Position numbers and translations under genes: made by a program
The notes under the pieces: model-generated
The model's database searches: none
What the model was told of the DNA's origin: nothing
Seen by the model: the letters and a program-made list of their open reading frames with translations, nothing else
Assembly (NCBI GenBank): GCA_947631235.1
Contig: CANRKO010000003.1
Location: 69,193-133,192, forward strand
Length of the DNA: 64,000 nucleotides
Source: an uncultured Clostridia bacterium
GTDB taxonomy: Bacteria; Bacillota; Clostridia; UBA1381
Reading direction: 5' to 3'
Part shown: piece by piece, positions 36,542 through 45,345 of the stretch
Layout of the letters: every line of letters begins with the position of its first letter
Numbering within the stretch: position 1 is the first letter of the stretch

Positions 36542-37405
36542 ATGTGGACAAGTGACAAATGGACGGAGTACAGTCTCATAGACAGCGCGGACGGTGAAAA
36601 ACTCGAATACTGGGGCAAATACCTGCTCCGCCGTCCCGACCCGCAGGCTGTATGGAGTAAAAAAAGCGACAAAAACTGGAACAAAGCCGACGCGTGGTAC
36701 CACCGTTCAAAATCGGGCGGCGGCAGCTGGCAGTACCTCAACAAATGTCTGCCCGACCGCTGGACGGTCTCATACCGCAATCTCACGTTTAACATAAAGC
36801 CGATGGGATTTAAGCACACCGGTCTGTTCCCCGAGCAGGCGGTCAACTGGGATTGGTTCTCGGAACTTATACGCGGCGCGGACAAGCCTGTTCGCGTGCT
36901 TAACCTGTTCGCGTACACAGGCGGCGCGACCGTTGCCGCTCTCAAGGCGGGCGCGGAGGTCGTGCATGTTGACGCGTCTAAGGGCATGGTGACGTGGGCG
37001 AAGGAAAACGCCGCGTCGTCGGGACTTGGCGACGCGCCGGTGAGGTATATAGTGGACGACGTTAAAAAGTTCGTGCAGCGCGAGCAGCGGCGCGGCAGAG
37101 AGTACGACGCAGTTATAATGGATCCGCCGTCGTACGGCAGAGGTCCGTCGGGCGAGGTGTGGAAGATTGAAAACGAGCTTTATCCGCTCGTGCTGGACTG
37201 TATGAAAATATTGTCGCCGAACCCCTTGTTTTTTCTCATAAATTCGTACACGACGGGGCTTAGTGCGCAGGTGCTTGTAAATGTGCTGAGCATGTCGCTC
37301 GGCGAACGGTTCGGCGGTAAAATCACGGCTGACGAGATAGGTCTGCCGATGAAGTCAAACGGACTGGTGCTGCCGTGCGGTATCAGCGGAAGATGGGAGA
37401 GATAA
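36542..37405 (+). CDS. Class I SAM-dependent RNA methyltransferase (RlmI/COG1092-like)
   Basis: VLNLFAYTGGATVAALKAGAEVVHVDASKGMVTWAKENAASSGL; DAVIMDPPSYGRGPSGEVWKIE. RBS AGGAG before ATG at 36542. Confidence 0.9.
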   Translation: MWTSDKWTEYSLIDSADGEKLEYWGKYLLRRPDPQAVWSKKSDKNWNKADAWYHRSKSGGGSWQYLNKCLPDRWTVSYRNLTFNIKPMGFKHTGLFPEQAVNWDWFSELIRGADKPVRVLNLFAYTGGATVAALKAGAEVVHVDASKGMVTWAKENAASSGLGDAPVRYIVDDVKKFVQREQRRGREYDAVIMDPPSYGRGPSGEVWKIENELYPLVLDCMKILSPNPLFFLINSYTTGLSAQVLVNVLSMSLGERFGGKITADEIGLPMKSNGLVLPCGISGRWER

Positions 37406-37893
37406 CAGTGGATATAAAGGTAAGACGGTACGCGCCGTCGGACGCGGCGGCAGCGTCGGCGGTGTGGAACGAGGTTGTGGAGGAGGGTAACGCCTTCCCG
37501 CAGGACGAGCCGCTTGATGAAATTACGGGCGACGAGTTTTTTCGCTCGCAGTCGTACACGGGCGTGGCGTGTGACGGCAGAGAAATCGTCGGACTGTACA
37601 TACTTCATCCCAACAACGTCGGACGGTGCGGGCATATCTGTAACGCCAGCTACGCGGTTCGTTCCGATATGCGCGGTAAGCGTATCGGCGCGGCGCTTGT
37701 AAAGGATTGTATGGAAAAGGCGCGGGAACTCGGCTACGGTATTTTGCAGTTTAACGCCGTTGTCGCGACGAATACCGCCGCGCTCAAACTGTATAAAAGT
37801 CTCGGTTTTACGCCGCTCGGCGTGATACCGAAGGGCTTTCGCATGAAGGACGGCAGCTACGAGGATATTATTCCGCATTACATTTCGCTTTAA
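37393..37893 (+). CDS. GNAT family N-acetyltransferase
   Basis: VRRYAPSDAAAASAVWNEVVEEG; VRSDMRGKRIGAALVKDCMEKARELGYGILQFNAVVATNTAALKLYKSLGFTPLG. Confidence 0.92.
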   Translation: MGEITVDIKVRRYAPSDAAAASAVWNEVVEEGNAFPQDEPLDEITGDEFFRSQSYTGVACDGREIVGLYILHPNNVGRCGHICNASYAVRSDMRGKRIGAALVKDCMEKARELGYGILQFNAVVATNTAALKLYKSLGFTPLGVIPKGFRMKDGSYEDIIPHYISL

Positions 37894-37905
37894 AGGAATT
37901 TCGGT

Positions 37906-38868
37906 ATGGAAAGCTATTTGACTGACAAGGTGTGTATGGTTACGGGCGGCGGCGGCAGTATCGGCGGCGAGATCGTGCGCGCTCTTACGCGTCTTGATGC
38001 GGCGGAGGTGGTCGCGGTCGATATATCGGAGAACGGTCTGTATGACATTATAACCGACGTCGGCGGCGTGACAGCCGAAATCGCGTCCGTGCGCGACGCG
38101 GGTAAGATGGAGTATCTGTTTGACAAGTACCGCCCGAATATCGTGTTCCACGCCGCCGCGCACAAGCATGTGCCGTTTATGGAGCGTAACCCCGAGGAGG
38201 CTGTAAAGAACAACATAGTCGCTACGCGCGTAACGGCTGAACTTGCCGAAAAGTACGGTGCGGAACTGTTCGCGCTCATATCGACCGACAAGGCGGTCGA
38301 ACCGGTGAGCGTCATGGGCGCGACAAAGCGCGTGTGCGAAATGCTGATGTATGAAATGAGCAAAACGGCAAAAACTGTTTTCGGAACAGTGCGTTTCGGT
38401 AATGTGCTCGGCTCGAACGGCTCGGTCGTGCCGCTGTTTAAAAAGCAGATTGAAAAGGGCGTTGTGACCGTTACCGACAGAAACGTTGAGAGATACTTTA
38501 TGACCGTCGGGCGCGCGGCAAGTGTCGTAATATCGTGCGCCGAGCATATGAATGGCGGCGATGTGTTTGTGCCTGACATGGGCGGGAGCGTAAAAATAAT
38601 CGACCTCGCCGAAAAATTGATTGAGGAAAGCGGCAAAAGCGCCGAGATACGCGTCACGTCGTTAAGACAGGGCGACAAGCTTACGGAAAAGCTGTTCTAC
38701 GATTTTGAAACGCCCGAAAGCTGCGCCGTGCGCGGAGTGTACCGCGTGAACGGCAGCGGATTGGAAGGACTTTACGAATATACGGACAGGCTGCGGAAAA
38801 TGGCAGACGCGTGCGACCGTGACGGAATACGCGCCGTGCTGCGTGAAATGACTGCCGTGAAAGGATGA
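37906..38868 (+). CDS. Polysaccharide biosynthesis nucleotide-sugar dehydratase (CapD/FlaA1-like)
   Basis: KVCMVTGGGGSIGGEIVRALTRLD; VFHAAAHKHVPFMERNPEEAVKNNIVATRVTAELAEKYG; LISTDKAVEPVSVMGATKRVCEML. Confidence 0.92.
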   Translation: MESYLTDKVCMVTGGGGSIGGEIVRALTRLDAAEVVAVDISENGLYDIITDVGGVTAEIASVRDAGKMEYLFDKYRPNIVFHAAAHKHVPFMERNPEEAVKNNIVATRVTAELAEKYGAELFALISTDKAVEPVSVMGATKRVCEMLMYEMSKTAKTVFGTVRFGNVLGSNGSVVPLFKKQIEKGVVTVTDRNVERYFMTVGRAASVVISCAEHMNGGDVFVPDMGGSVKIIDLAEKLIEESGKSAEIRVTSLRQGDKLTEKLFYDFETPESCAVRGVYRVNGSGLEGLYEYTDRLRKMADACDRDGIRAVLREMTAVKG

Positions 38869-38874
38869 CACACA

Positions 38875-39330
38875 TTGGATATACACGTATTGTTTCAGTC
38901 CATGGGACAGGGACTTTACACAATGATAACTTCAATAGGAACGTGGCTCGGTAAAGCGTGGACAGCCGTGTGCGGTTGGTTTAATTCGATACCGTTCCCG
39001 AACGCGTTAAAGTTGTTCAGCAACACGACGGTCAACCAATACCTGTTTTACGGCATAATCGCGTACATTTTGCTGATGAACATATGGGCAATCGTGCTGT
39101 TCGGCGCAGACAAGGCAAGCGCGAAAAAGCAAGGTACGCGCGTAAGTGAGAAAAAGCTGTTCCGCGTTTGTTTCTGGGGCGGCGCGATAGGCGGTATGAT
39201 TGGTATGTACCTGTTCAGGCACAAGACGCTCAAAAAGAAATTTTCCGTCGGAGTGCCGGTGCTGTTCCTGATACAACTGCTTTTGGACAGCTTTATACTC
39301 GGTTTTCTCGGTTTTTGGACTTTTTTTTAA
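38875..39330 (+). CDS. DUF1294 membrane protein (TTG start)
   Basis: WAIVLFGADKASAKKQGTRVSEKKLFRVCFWGGAIGGMIGMYLFRHKTLKKKFSVGVPVLFLIQ. Confidence 0.82.
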   Translation: MDIHVLFQSMGQGLYTMITSIGTWLGKAWTAVCGWFNSIPFPNALKLFSNTTVNQYLFYGIIAYILLMNIWAIVLFGADKASAKKQGTRVSEKKLFRVCFWGGAIGGMIGMYLFRHKTLKKKFSVGVPVLFLIQLLLDSFILGFLGFWTFF

Positions 39331-39392
39331 AAACCTATGGAAAAACGCGTCGGGATGTGGTATAATGATAGGTACTGAAAGGAATGTTTCGT

Positions 39393-39770
39393 ATGGAGCT
39401 TAAAGATATATTGTCAACGGATGAAAAGCTGAGAATTATACAGGAACTCGTGCCGGGCAAGCAGATTACGCTTTCGCACGTAATCGCAAGCCCCGACCCC
39501 ATACTGTACACAAAGCTCGGCTTAAATCCCGAAATAGACTACGATAAAAGCGCGATAGGCATACTGACGGTAAGCCCCGCCGAGACTGCCGTGATTTGCG
39601 CCGACATTGCGACAAAGACGGCGAACGTCGATTTGAGTTTTGTCGACCGTTTCAGCGGCACGCTCATAATAACGGGCATGGTAGCCGATGTCGAAACGGC
39701 TCTGCGCTCGATTATGGAGTACGCCGAAAAGACGCTCGGCTATAGCTGCTGCAAGGTAACGAAAACATGA
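39393..39770 (+). CDS. eutS: EutS/PduU-like bacterial microcompartment shell protein
   Basis: EKLRIIQELVPGKQITLSHVIASPDPILYTKLGL...IGILTVSPAETAVICADIATKTANVDLSFVDRFSGTLIITGMVADVETALRSIMEYAEKTLGYSCCKVTKT, strongly EutS-like; TATAAT at 39361. Confidence 0.88.
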   Translation: MELKDILSTDEKLRIIQELVPGKQITLSHVIASPDPILYTKLGLNPEIDYDKSAIGILTVSPAETAVICADIATKTANVDLSFVDRFSGTLIITGMVADVETALRSIMEYAEKTLGYSCCKVTKT

Positions 39771-40219
39771 AAAAGATAATACTCGTCGGCAGGAGCGAAT
39801 GTGGTAAAACGACGCTCACACAGGCGTTAAAGGGCGAGAAAATACATTATCACAAGACGCAGTACGTGAACCGTTTCGACGTGATAATAGACACGCCCGG
39901 GGAATACATACAGACGAAAAACCTCGGCAACGCTATCGCGATGTACACGTTTGAGGCGGACGTCGTGGGTATGCTCATAAGCGCGAGAGAGCCGTACTCA
40001 TTGTACCCGCCCGCGGTTACGCCGGTAGCGAACAGACCGGTTATAGGAATAGTGACGCAGATAAACGAGCCGGACGCGCACGTGGAACTTGCGGAGCATT
40101 GGCTTAAACTTGCGGGCTGCGAGAAGGTGTTCCGTGTCGATTCCAAAACGGGCGAGGGCGTGTGGCAAATTATAGACTATCTCCGCGAGGACGGCGACGT
40201 TATGCCGTGGGAGGAATAA
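39767..40219 (+). CDS. eutP: EutP/PduV-like GTPase
   Basis: MKKIILVGRSECGKTTLTQALKGEKIHYHKTQYVNRFDVIIDTPGEYIQTKNLGNAIAMYTFEADVVGMLISAREP; 4-bp overlap (ATGA) with the EutS-like gene. Confidence 0.9.
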   Translation: MKKIILVGRSECGKTTLTQALKGEKIHYHKTQYVNRFDVIIDTPGEYIQTKNLGNAIAMYTFEADVVGMLISAREPYSLYPPAVTPVANRPVIGIVTQINEPDAHVELAEHWLKLAGCEKVFRVDSKTGEGVWQIIDYLREDGDVMPWEE

Positions 40220-40222
40220 GAC

Positions 40223-40248
40223 AGGACGGTTTTACGCCGTCTTTTTTA
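40223..40248 (+). terminator. Rho-independent terminator
   Basis: GACAGGACGGTTTTACGCCGTCTTTTTT. Confidence 0.65.
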
Positions 40249-40327
40249 TTGCTTAAACTATTTACAACGGGATAAAAATATGGTAAAATAAATCTATTAA
40301 GATATTTTATGCAAAGGAGAGAGAGAC

Positions 40328-42469
40328 ATGGCAAAAACAACAGGCGGTTTCACACTTCCGGGCGAGAGCGGATACGAGGAGCTTACGCTCCAAATGGCTG
40401 AAAAATGGGGCGCTGACGTAATACGCGACTCCGACGGCACGGAGCTTTCACCCGAGATAATCAACGCGGGCTACGGCATTTACTCGACTATCTGCATTAT
40501 CCGCGACCATAACGAGTGGGCGAAGGCTAATCCGGACAAGCTGCAGCAGACATTCCTTATGACAAACCCGATCGTCGCGACGGACACGAGCCTTACGATA
40601 GATCTTATGAAGGACTTTTTCGCGGATCAGTTCAGGCTGAACGACAGCGAGGAGTCGAAGGAGTACTGGCAGGTGTTCGACCGCACGACGAACGAGGAAA
40701 TCAAGGACTGGTCGTATGCGGACGGCAAGGTCACAATCAATAACATCACGCCGTTCCACAAATACACTGTAAACTTCCTCGCGTGGCGTATATGGGAGGA
40801 AATCTCGATGTACAACCACACGACGAACAACTGGGACAAGGAGCATCTCATGCAGATCGATCCGCGCTATCCCGAAACGCAGAAATTCATGCTCGACTGG
40901 CTCAAAAACTGGTGCGAGACGCACCCCGCGACGACCGTTGTGCGCTTTACGTCCATGTTCTACAACTTTGTATGGATTTGGGGTTCAAACCCGCGCAATC
41001 AACAGCTTTTCTCCGACTGGGGTTCGTACGACTTTACCGTGTCGCCGCTTGCTCTCAAGGAGTTTGAGAAGAAGTACGGCTACAGAATTACGTCCGAGGA
41101 TTTCATAAACAAGGGCAACCTCCACGCGACGCACATGACCGCGCCGAAATCGAAGATTGACTGGATGGAGTTTGTGAACGATTTTGTCGTTGACTTCGGT
41201 AAGCAGCTTGTTGACCTCGTTCACGATTACGGCAAAAAGGCTTACGTGTTCTACGACGATTCGTGGGTAGGCGTTGAGCCGTGGGGCAAGAGATTTAAGG
41301 ACTTCGGCTTTGACGGACTTATAAAGTGCGTGTTCAATGGCTTTGAGACGCGCCTGTGCGCGGGCGTTGACGCGGTAGAAACGCATGAGATCAGACTTCA
41401 TCCGTACCTGTTTCCCGTGGGTCTCGGCGGCGCACCGACATTCATGGAGGGCGGCAACCCGACGAAGGAGGCGCAGGGCTACTGGAAAAACGTGCGCCGC
41501 GCTCTTCTCCGCGACAAGATAGACAGAATAGGTTTGGGCGGCTACCTGTCGCTGACGCTGCCGTTCCCCGACTTCAACGATTATATAGAAAAAATATCGG
41601 ACGAGTTCCGCGAGATACGCGAGCTGCACACCGAGGGCAAGCCGTATGTGTTAAAGCCGAGAATAGCGGTGCTGCACTTTTGGGGCAAGCTACGTTCGTG
41701 GACATGCTCCGGTCATTATCACGAGCATCCCGAGGTTGACCTCATAAACGTGAACGAGGCGCTTTCCGGTCTGCCGTTCGACGTTGAGTTTATAAGTTTT
41801 GAGGACGTGAAGGCGGGCAAACTCGAAAACTTCGACGTTGTCATAAACGCCGGTAAGGCGGGCAGCGCGTGGTCGGGCGGCGAGTGCTGGAACGACGAGA
41901 AGGTGGTTTCGACGCTCACGAAATGGGTTTACGACGGCGGTGTGTTCATCGGCGTAAACGAGCCTTCGGCTGTCGGCGGCAGCGACACGTACTTCAAGAT
42001 GGCTCACGTACTCGGCGTTGACGAGGACACGGGCGCGAGAATTTGTCACGGACGCTACACCTTTGAGCCGACAAACTGCGCGTGCGTGCAGGATAAGGAC
42101 TCGTTTAAGGTGAACAAGGGCATTTACCTTATTGACGCGGACACGGTTGTCGCGGCGGAAAAGGACGGCGTACCCGTTGTGGCGCGTCACGCGTTCGGCA
42201 AGGGCGCGGGCGTGTACCTTGCAAGCTTTACCGTGAATGAGAAGAACACGCGTATGCTTATGAGCCTTATCCTCAAAAACACAGGCGAGGGTATGGATCA
42301 GAATTATATCACCGATAATCTTTGGTGCGAATGCGCGTACTATCCCAGCAGTAAGGAACTTGTTGTGATAAATAACAGCGACGCCGAGCAGACAACGACC
42401 ATAAAAACCGAGTTCGGCGACAAGACCGTCACCCTCGGCGCGTTCGATACAAAGATTTTAAAGCTGTAA
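40328..42469 (+). CDS. GH112 phosphorylase (galacto-N-biose/lacto-N-biose or D-galactosyl-1,4-L-rhamnose phosphorylase)
   Basis: TTNNWDKEHLMQIDPRYPETQKFMLDWLKNWCETHPATTVVRFTSMFYNFVWIWG; KAYVFYDDSWVGVEPWGKRFKDFGFDGLIKCVFNGFETRLCAGVDAVETHEIRLHPYLFPVGL. Confidence 0.88.
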   Translation: MAKTTGGFTLPGESGYEELTLQMAEKWGADVIRDSDGTELSPEIINAGYGIYSTICIIRDHNEWAKANPDKLQQTFLMTNPIVATDTSLTIDLMKDFFADQFRLNDSEESKEYWQVFDRTTNEEIKDWSYADGKVTINNITPFHKYTVNFLAWRIWEEISMYNHTTNNWDKEHLMQIDPRYPETQKFMLDWLKNWCETHPATTVVRFTSMFYNFVWIWGSNPRNQQLFSDWGSYDFTVSPLALKEFEKKYGYRITSEDFINKGNLHATHMTAPKSKIDWMEFVNDFVVDFGKQLVDLVHDYGKKAYVFYDDSWVGVEPWGKRFKDFGFDGLIKCVFNGFETRLCAGVDAVETHEIRLHPYLFPVGLGGAPTFMEGGNPTKEAQGYWKNVRRALLRDKIDRIGLGGYLSLTLPFPDFNDYIEKISDEFREIRELHTEGKPYVLKPRIAVLHFWGKLRSWTCSGHYHEHPEVDLINVNEALSGLPFDVEFISFEDVKAGKLENFDVVINAGKAGSAWSGGECWNDEKVVSTLTKWVYDGGVFIGVNEPSAVGGSDTYFKMAHVLGVDEDTGARICHGRYTFEPTNCACVQDKDSFKVNKGIYLIDADTVVAAEKDGVPVVARHAFGKGAGVYLASFTVNEKNTRMLMSLILKNTGEGMDQNYITDNLWCECAYYPSSKELVVINNSDAEQTTTIKTEFGDKTVTLGAFDTKILKL

Positions 42470-42778
42470 TAATGCGTTGTAGGGGCGAACTTTTTGCTAC
42501 AGCGTTTGCCAAAGCGCAACACGCCTACCACACGCAAGCGTGTGGTTCACATGTTCACCCGTTAGTCTCCCCTGTGATTGTAAAAGAGAAACGAGCTAAA
42601 AGGGGTTTTATTCGGGCGGATAATATCCGCCCCTACAATATATAGTTGACGTTGAGTTATCGTGGACGGGCGACCGTAAAGGTCGCCCCTACGACAAAGG
42701 GACGTCGGGGCGCCGTCCCCTACGGTTTGTGTTTTATAATAATGCGTTGTAGGGGCGACCCCTTGCGGTCGCCCGTTA
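42467..42778. repeat. Cluster of GTAGGGGCG...CGCCC(CTAC) hairpin repeats with a 22-bp direct repeat
   Basis: TAATAATGCGTTGTAGGGGCGA at 42467-42488 and 42737-42758; GGGCGGATAATATCCGCCCCTAC; GGGCGACCGTAAAGGTCGCCCCTAC; GTAGGGGCGACCCCTTGCGGTCGCCCG. Confidence 0.8.
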
Positions 42779-42893
42779 GCCTCCCTTGTCAAAGGGAGGG
42801 GGACCGCCGTAGGCGGTGGAGGGATTCATTATAAAATATAAAAGGAATCCCCCAGTCACGCTGCGCGTGACAGCCCCCTTTAACAAGGGGGCC
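42779..42893. repeat. Composite palindromic element, inverted half-elements
   Basis: CCTCCCTTGTCAAAGGGAGG + ACCGCCGTAGGCGGT + GGAGGGATTC ... GGAATCCCCC + GTCACGCTGCGCGTGAC + CCCCCTTTAACAAGGGGG. Confidence 0.85.
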
Positions 42894-42954
42894 TTCCGTA
42901 TGAGTGAGCCATATTCACCCTATAACATGAATGAGCATCTACAACCCAAACCAA

Positions 42955-42982
42955 AAAGAGCGTATCGTATGATACGCTCTTA
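42955..42982 (-). terminator. Rho-independent terminator of ilvD
   Basis: Minus strand AAGAGCGTATCATACGATACGCTCTTTTT. Confidence 0.8.
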
Positions 42983-43002
42983 ATGTTTCTATTCGATTTT
43001 CA

Positions 43003-44667
43003 TCAATCATCAATCATAACCGCGCCCTGCATACCCGACGCGACGTGCTTTGAGTAGCGTCTGAGGTAGCCGGTCTTGATTTTCGGCTCCTGCGGCGTCC
43101 ATTCCGCCCTGCGCTTTGCGATTTCCTCATCGGAAAGCTTAACTTCAAGCTTGCAGTTGTCTATATCAATGGAAATTATATCGCCGTCCTTCAAAAGTCC
43201 GATAGTGCCGCCCGCGAGAGCCTCCGGAGAAACGTGACCTATCGCCGCGCCGCGCGTCGCGCCGCTGAAACGTCCGTCGGTAATAAGCGCAACGTCCTTG
43301 TCAAGCCCCATACCGCAGATAGCGGAAGTGGGGGAGAGCATTTCACGCATACCCGGACCGCCCTTCGGACCTTCGTAGCGTATAACCACAACGTCGCCCT
43401 TGACGATCTTGCCAGTGTAAATAGCCTCGATAGCCTCTTCCTCGCTGTTGTATACCTTCGCGGGGCCTTCGTGTTTAAGCATTTCGGGAGCGACCGCGCT
43501 GCGCTTAACGACCGAGCCGTCGGGCGCGAGATTACCTTTAAGCACCGCGATACCGCCCGTCTCGCTGTACGGGTTGTCAATGGGACGGATAACCGAGTAA
43601 TCCTTAACGGTGCAGCCCTTTATGTTTTCGCCGAGCGTCTTGCCCGTAACGGTCATTGTGTCAAGCTTTAAAAGGTTCTTCTTTGACAGCTCGTTCATCA
43701 ACGCCTGAACGCCGCCTGCCGCGTACAAATCCTGTATGTGATGCTCGCCCGCGGGCGCGAGGTGGCAGAGGTTCGGCGTTTCCTTGCTAATCTCGTTCGC
43801 GTAGTCGAGCGTGATCGGCGCTTTCGCCTCATAGGCGATAGCGGGGAGGTGGAGCATCGAGTTTGTCGAGCAGCCGAGAGCCATATCAACTCTAAGCGCA
43901 TTGTATATCGAGTCGGGAGTAATGATGTCGCGGGGTCTGATGTTCTTTTCCAAAAGTTCCATAACCTTCATACCCGCGTGTTTCGCGAGACGTATTCTCT
44001 CGGAGTACACCGCCGGAATTGTGCCGTTGCCGGGAAGAGCCATACCGAGTACCTCGCTTAAACAGTTCATCGAGTTTGCCGTGAACATACCCGAACACGA
44101 ACCGCATGAAGGACACGCCGCGTTTTCAAGGTTTTCAAGTTCCGTTTCGTCGATCGTACCCGCTTTAAACGCGCCGACTGCCTCAAACGCGGTGTTGAGG
44201 TCGCGGTACTTGCCGCCGTAATTCATGGAGAGCATCGCGCCGCCGCTTACGACTATTGAAGGAATGTTAAGTCTCGCGGCGGCTATAAGCATACCCGGCA
44301 CGATTTTGTCGCAGTTGGGTATCAAAACGAGCGCGTCGAGACCGTGAGCAAGAGCCATTGACTCAATGGAGTCGGCGATAAGCTCACGTGACGCGAGCGA
44401 GTATTTCATGCCGATATGTCCCATGGCGATACCGTCGCACACGCCGATTGACGGGAACTCCAGCGGAGTGCCGCCCGCCATTCTAACGCCCGCCTTAACA
44501 GCCTCGGCAATTTTGTCGAGGTTTATGTGTCCCGGGATGATCTCGTTTTTCGAACTTACCACGCCGACCAAGGGACGCTCGATCTCCTCGTCCGTCAGAC
44601 CCGACGCCTTGAAAAGCGAGCGGTGCGGAGTTTTTTCAAGTCCTTTTTTTACCAAGTCACTGTACAT
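43003..44667 (-). CDS. ilvD: Dihydroxy-acid dehydratase
   Basis: [98 protein letters not shown]. Confidence 0.97.
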   Translation of the reverse strand: MYSDLVKKGLEKTPHRSLFKASGLTDEEIERPLVGVVSSKNEIIPGHINLDKIAEAVKAGVRMAGGTPLEFPSIGVCDGIAMGHIGMKYSLASRELIADSIESMALAHGLDALVLIPNCDKIVPGMLIAAARLNIPSIVVSGGAMLSMNYGGKYRDLNTAFEAVGAFKAGTIDETELENLENAACPSCGSCSGMFTANSMNCLSEVLGMALPGNGTIPAVYSERIRLAKHAGMKVMELLEKNIRPRDIITPDSIYNALRVDMALGCSTNSMLHLPAIAYEAKAPITLDYANEISKETPNLCHLAPAGEHHIQDLYAAGGVQALMNELSKKNLLKLDTMTVTGKTLGENIKGCTVKDYSVIRPIDNPYSETGGIAVLKGNLAPDGSVVKRSAVAPEMLKHEGPAKVYNSEEEAIEAIYTGKIVKGDVVVIRYEGPKGGPGMREMLSPTSAICGMGLDKDVALITDGRFSGATRGAAIGHVSPEALAGGTIGLLKDGDIISIDIDNCKLEVKLSDEEIAKRRAEWTPQEPKIKTGYLRRYSKHVASGMQGAVMIDD

Positions 44668-44682
44668 TTCTTTTTCCTCCTG

Positions 44683-45333
44683 TTATCTAATAAATAATTT
44701 TAGCAGTATATTGTTGTTATATAAAAATTTGACCAGATAAGAGTTGTTTATAATCTCGTACAAGCCGCTGTCGGACGGCGCGTACATCGCGAGCAGCATA
44801 AGCGCGAGAAATACGATAAACAGCATATTTATAACGCCCAGAAGTCCGCCGAGGAACTTGTTCGCTCCCTTAAGGACGGGGAGCTTGACAAGGCTGTCGA
44901 CTATTATGTACACGACCATGAGAATAAGCCGTATAAGTATGAACAGCACGACGCTCACGCCTATATTTATAACCGCGCCTGTAAGAGCGTTCGCCGCTGC
45001 GTTTTTAATCGCGTCGGCGGTGGAGAGCGAGCTGTCGATGCCTATTTGCAGCTTATCCTGTATGACCTCCGGCAGATTGAGATTTTCCGCTATATTCACC
45101 CCGCCGCCGGGCGGAATGGTTATTACCTGCGAGAGCGAATTGTTTATATTTTCCGCGACCTTCGTCTGCCCTATATAATCCGCTACGGGTTCTTTCAAGA
45201 GCATAACGAGAATTATTGTCGCCGCGAGAGCGGCTATTTTCCACACGGATTTTATAAGTCCTTTGTTATGCCAATACACAAACGCGGCGATAAATATTGC
45301 CGCGAGACATATATCCGCGATAATGCTCATCAT
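44683..45333 (-). CDS. CvpA family membrane protein
   Basis: Four-TM protein IADICLAAIFIAAFVYWHNKGLIKSVWKIAALAATIILVMLLKEPVADYIGQT...GANKFLGGLLGVINMLFIVFLAL. Confidence 0.82.
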   Translation of the reverse strand: MMSIIADICLAAIFIAAFVYWHNKGLIKSVWKIAALAATIILVMLLKEPVADYIGQTKVAENINNSLSQVITIPPGGGVNIAENLNLPEVIQDKLQIGIDSSLSTADAIKNAAANALTGAVINIGVSVVLFILIRLILMVVYIIVDSLVKLPVLKGANKFLGGLLGVINMLFIVFLALMLLAMYAPSDSGLYEIINNSYLVKFLYNNNILLKLFIR

Positions 45334-45345
45334 ATTACCCTCCCA

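Noticed and set aside
36312-36581. ORFs through the composite palindrome at 36.3 kb, including the extended start of the methyltransferase ORF at 36350
   Set aside because: Read through repeat DNA; the methyltransferase has a proper RBS and ATG at 36542.
42562-42834. ORFs of 76 and 62 aa in the 42.5-42.8 kb region
   Set aside because: Translations of palindromic repeats, not proteins.
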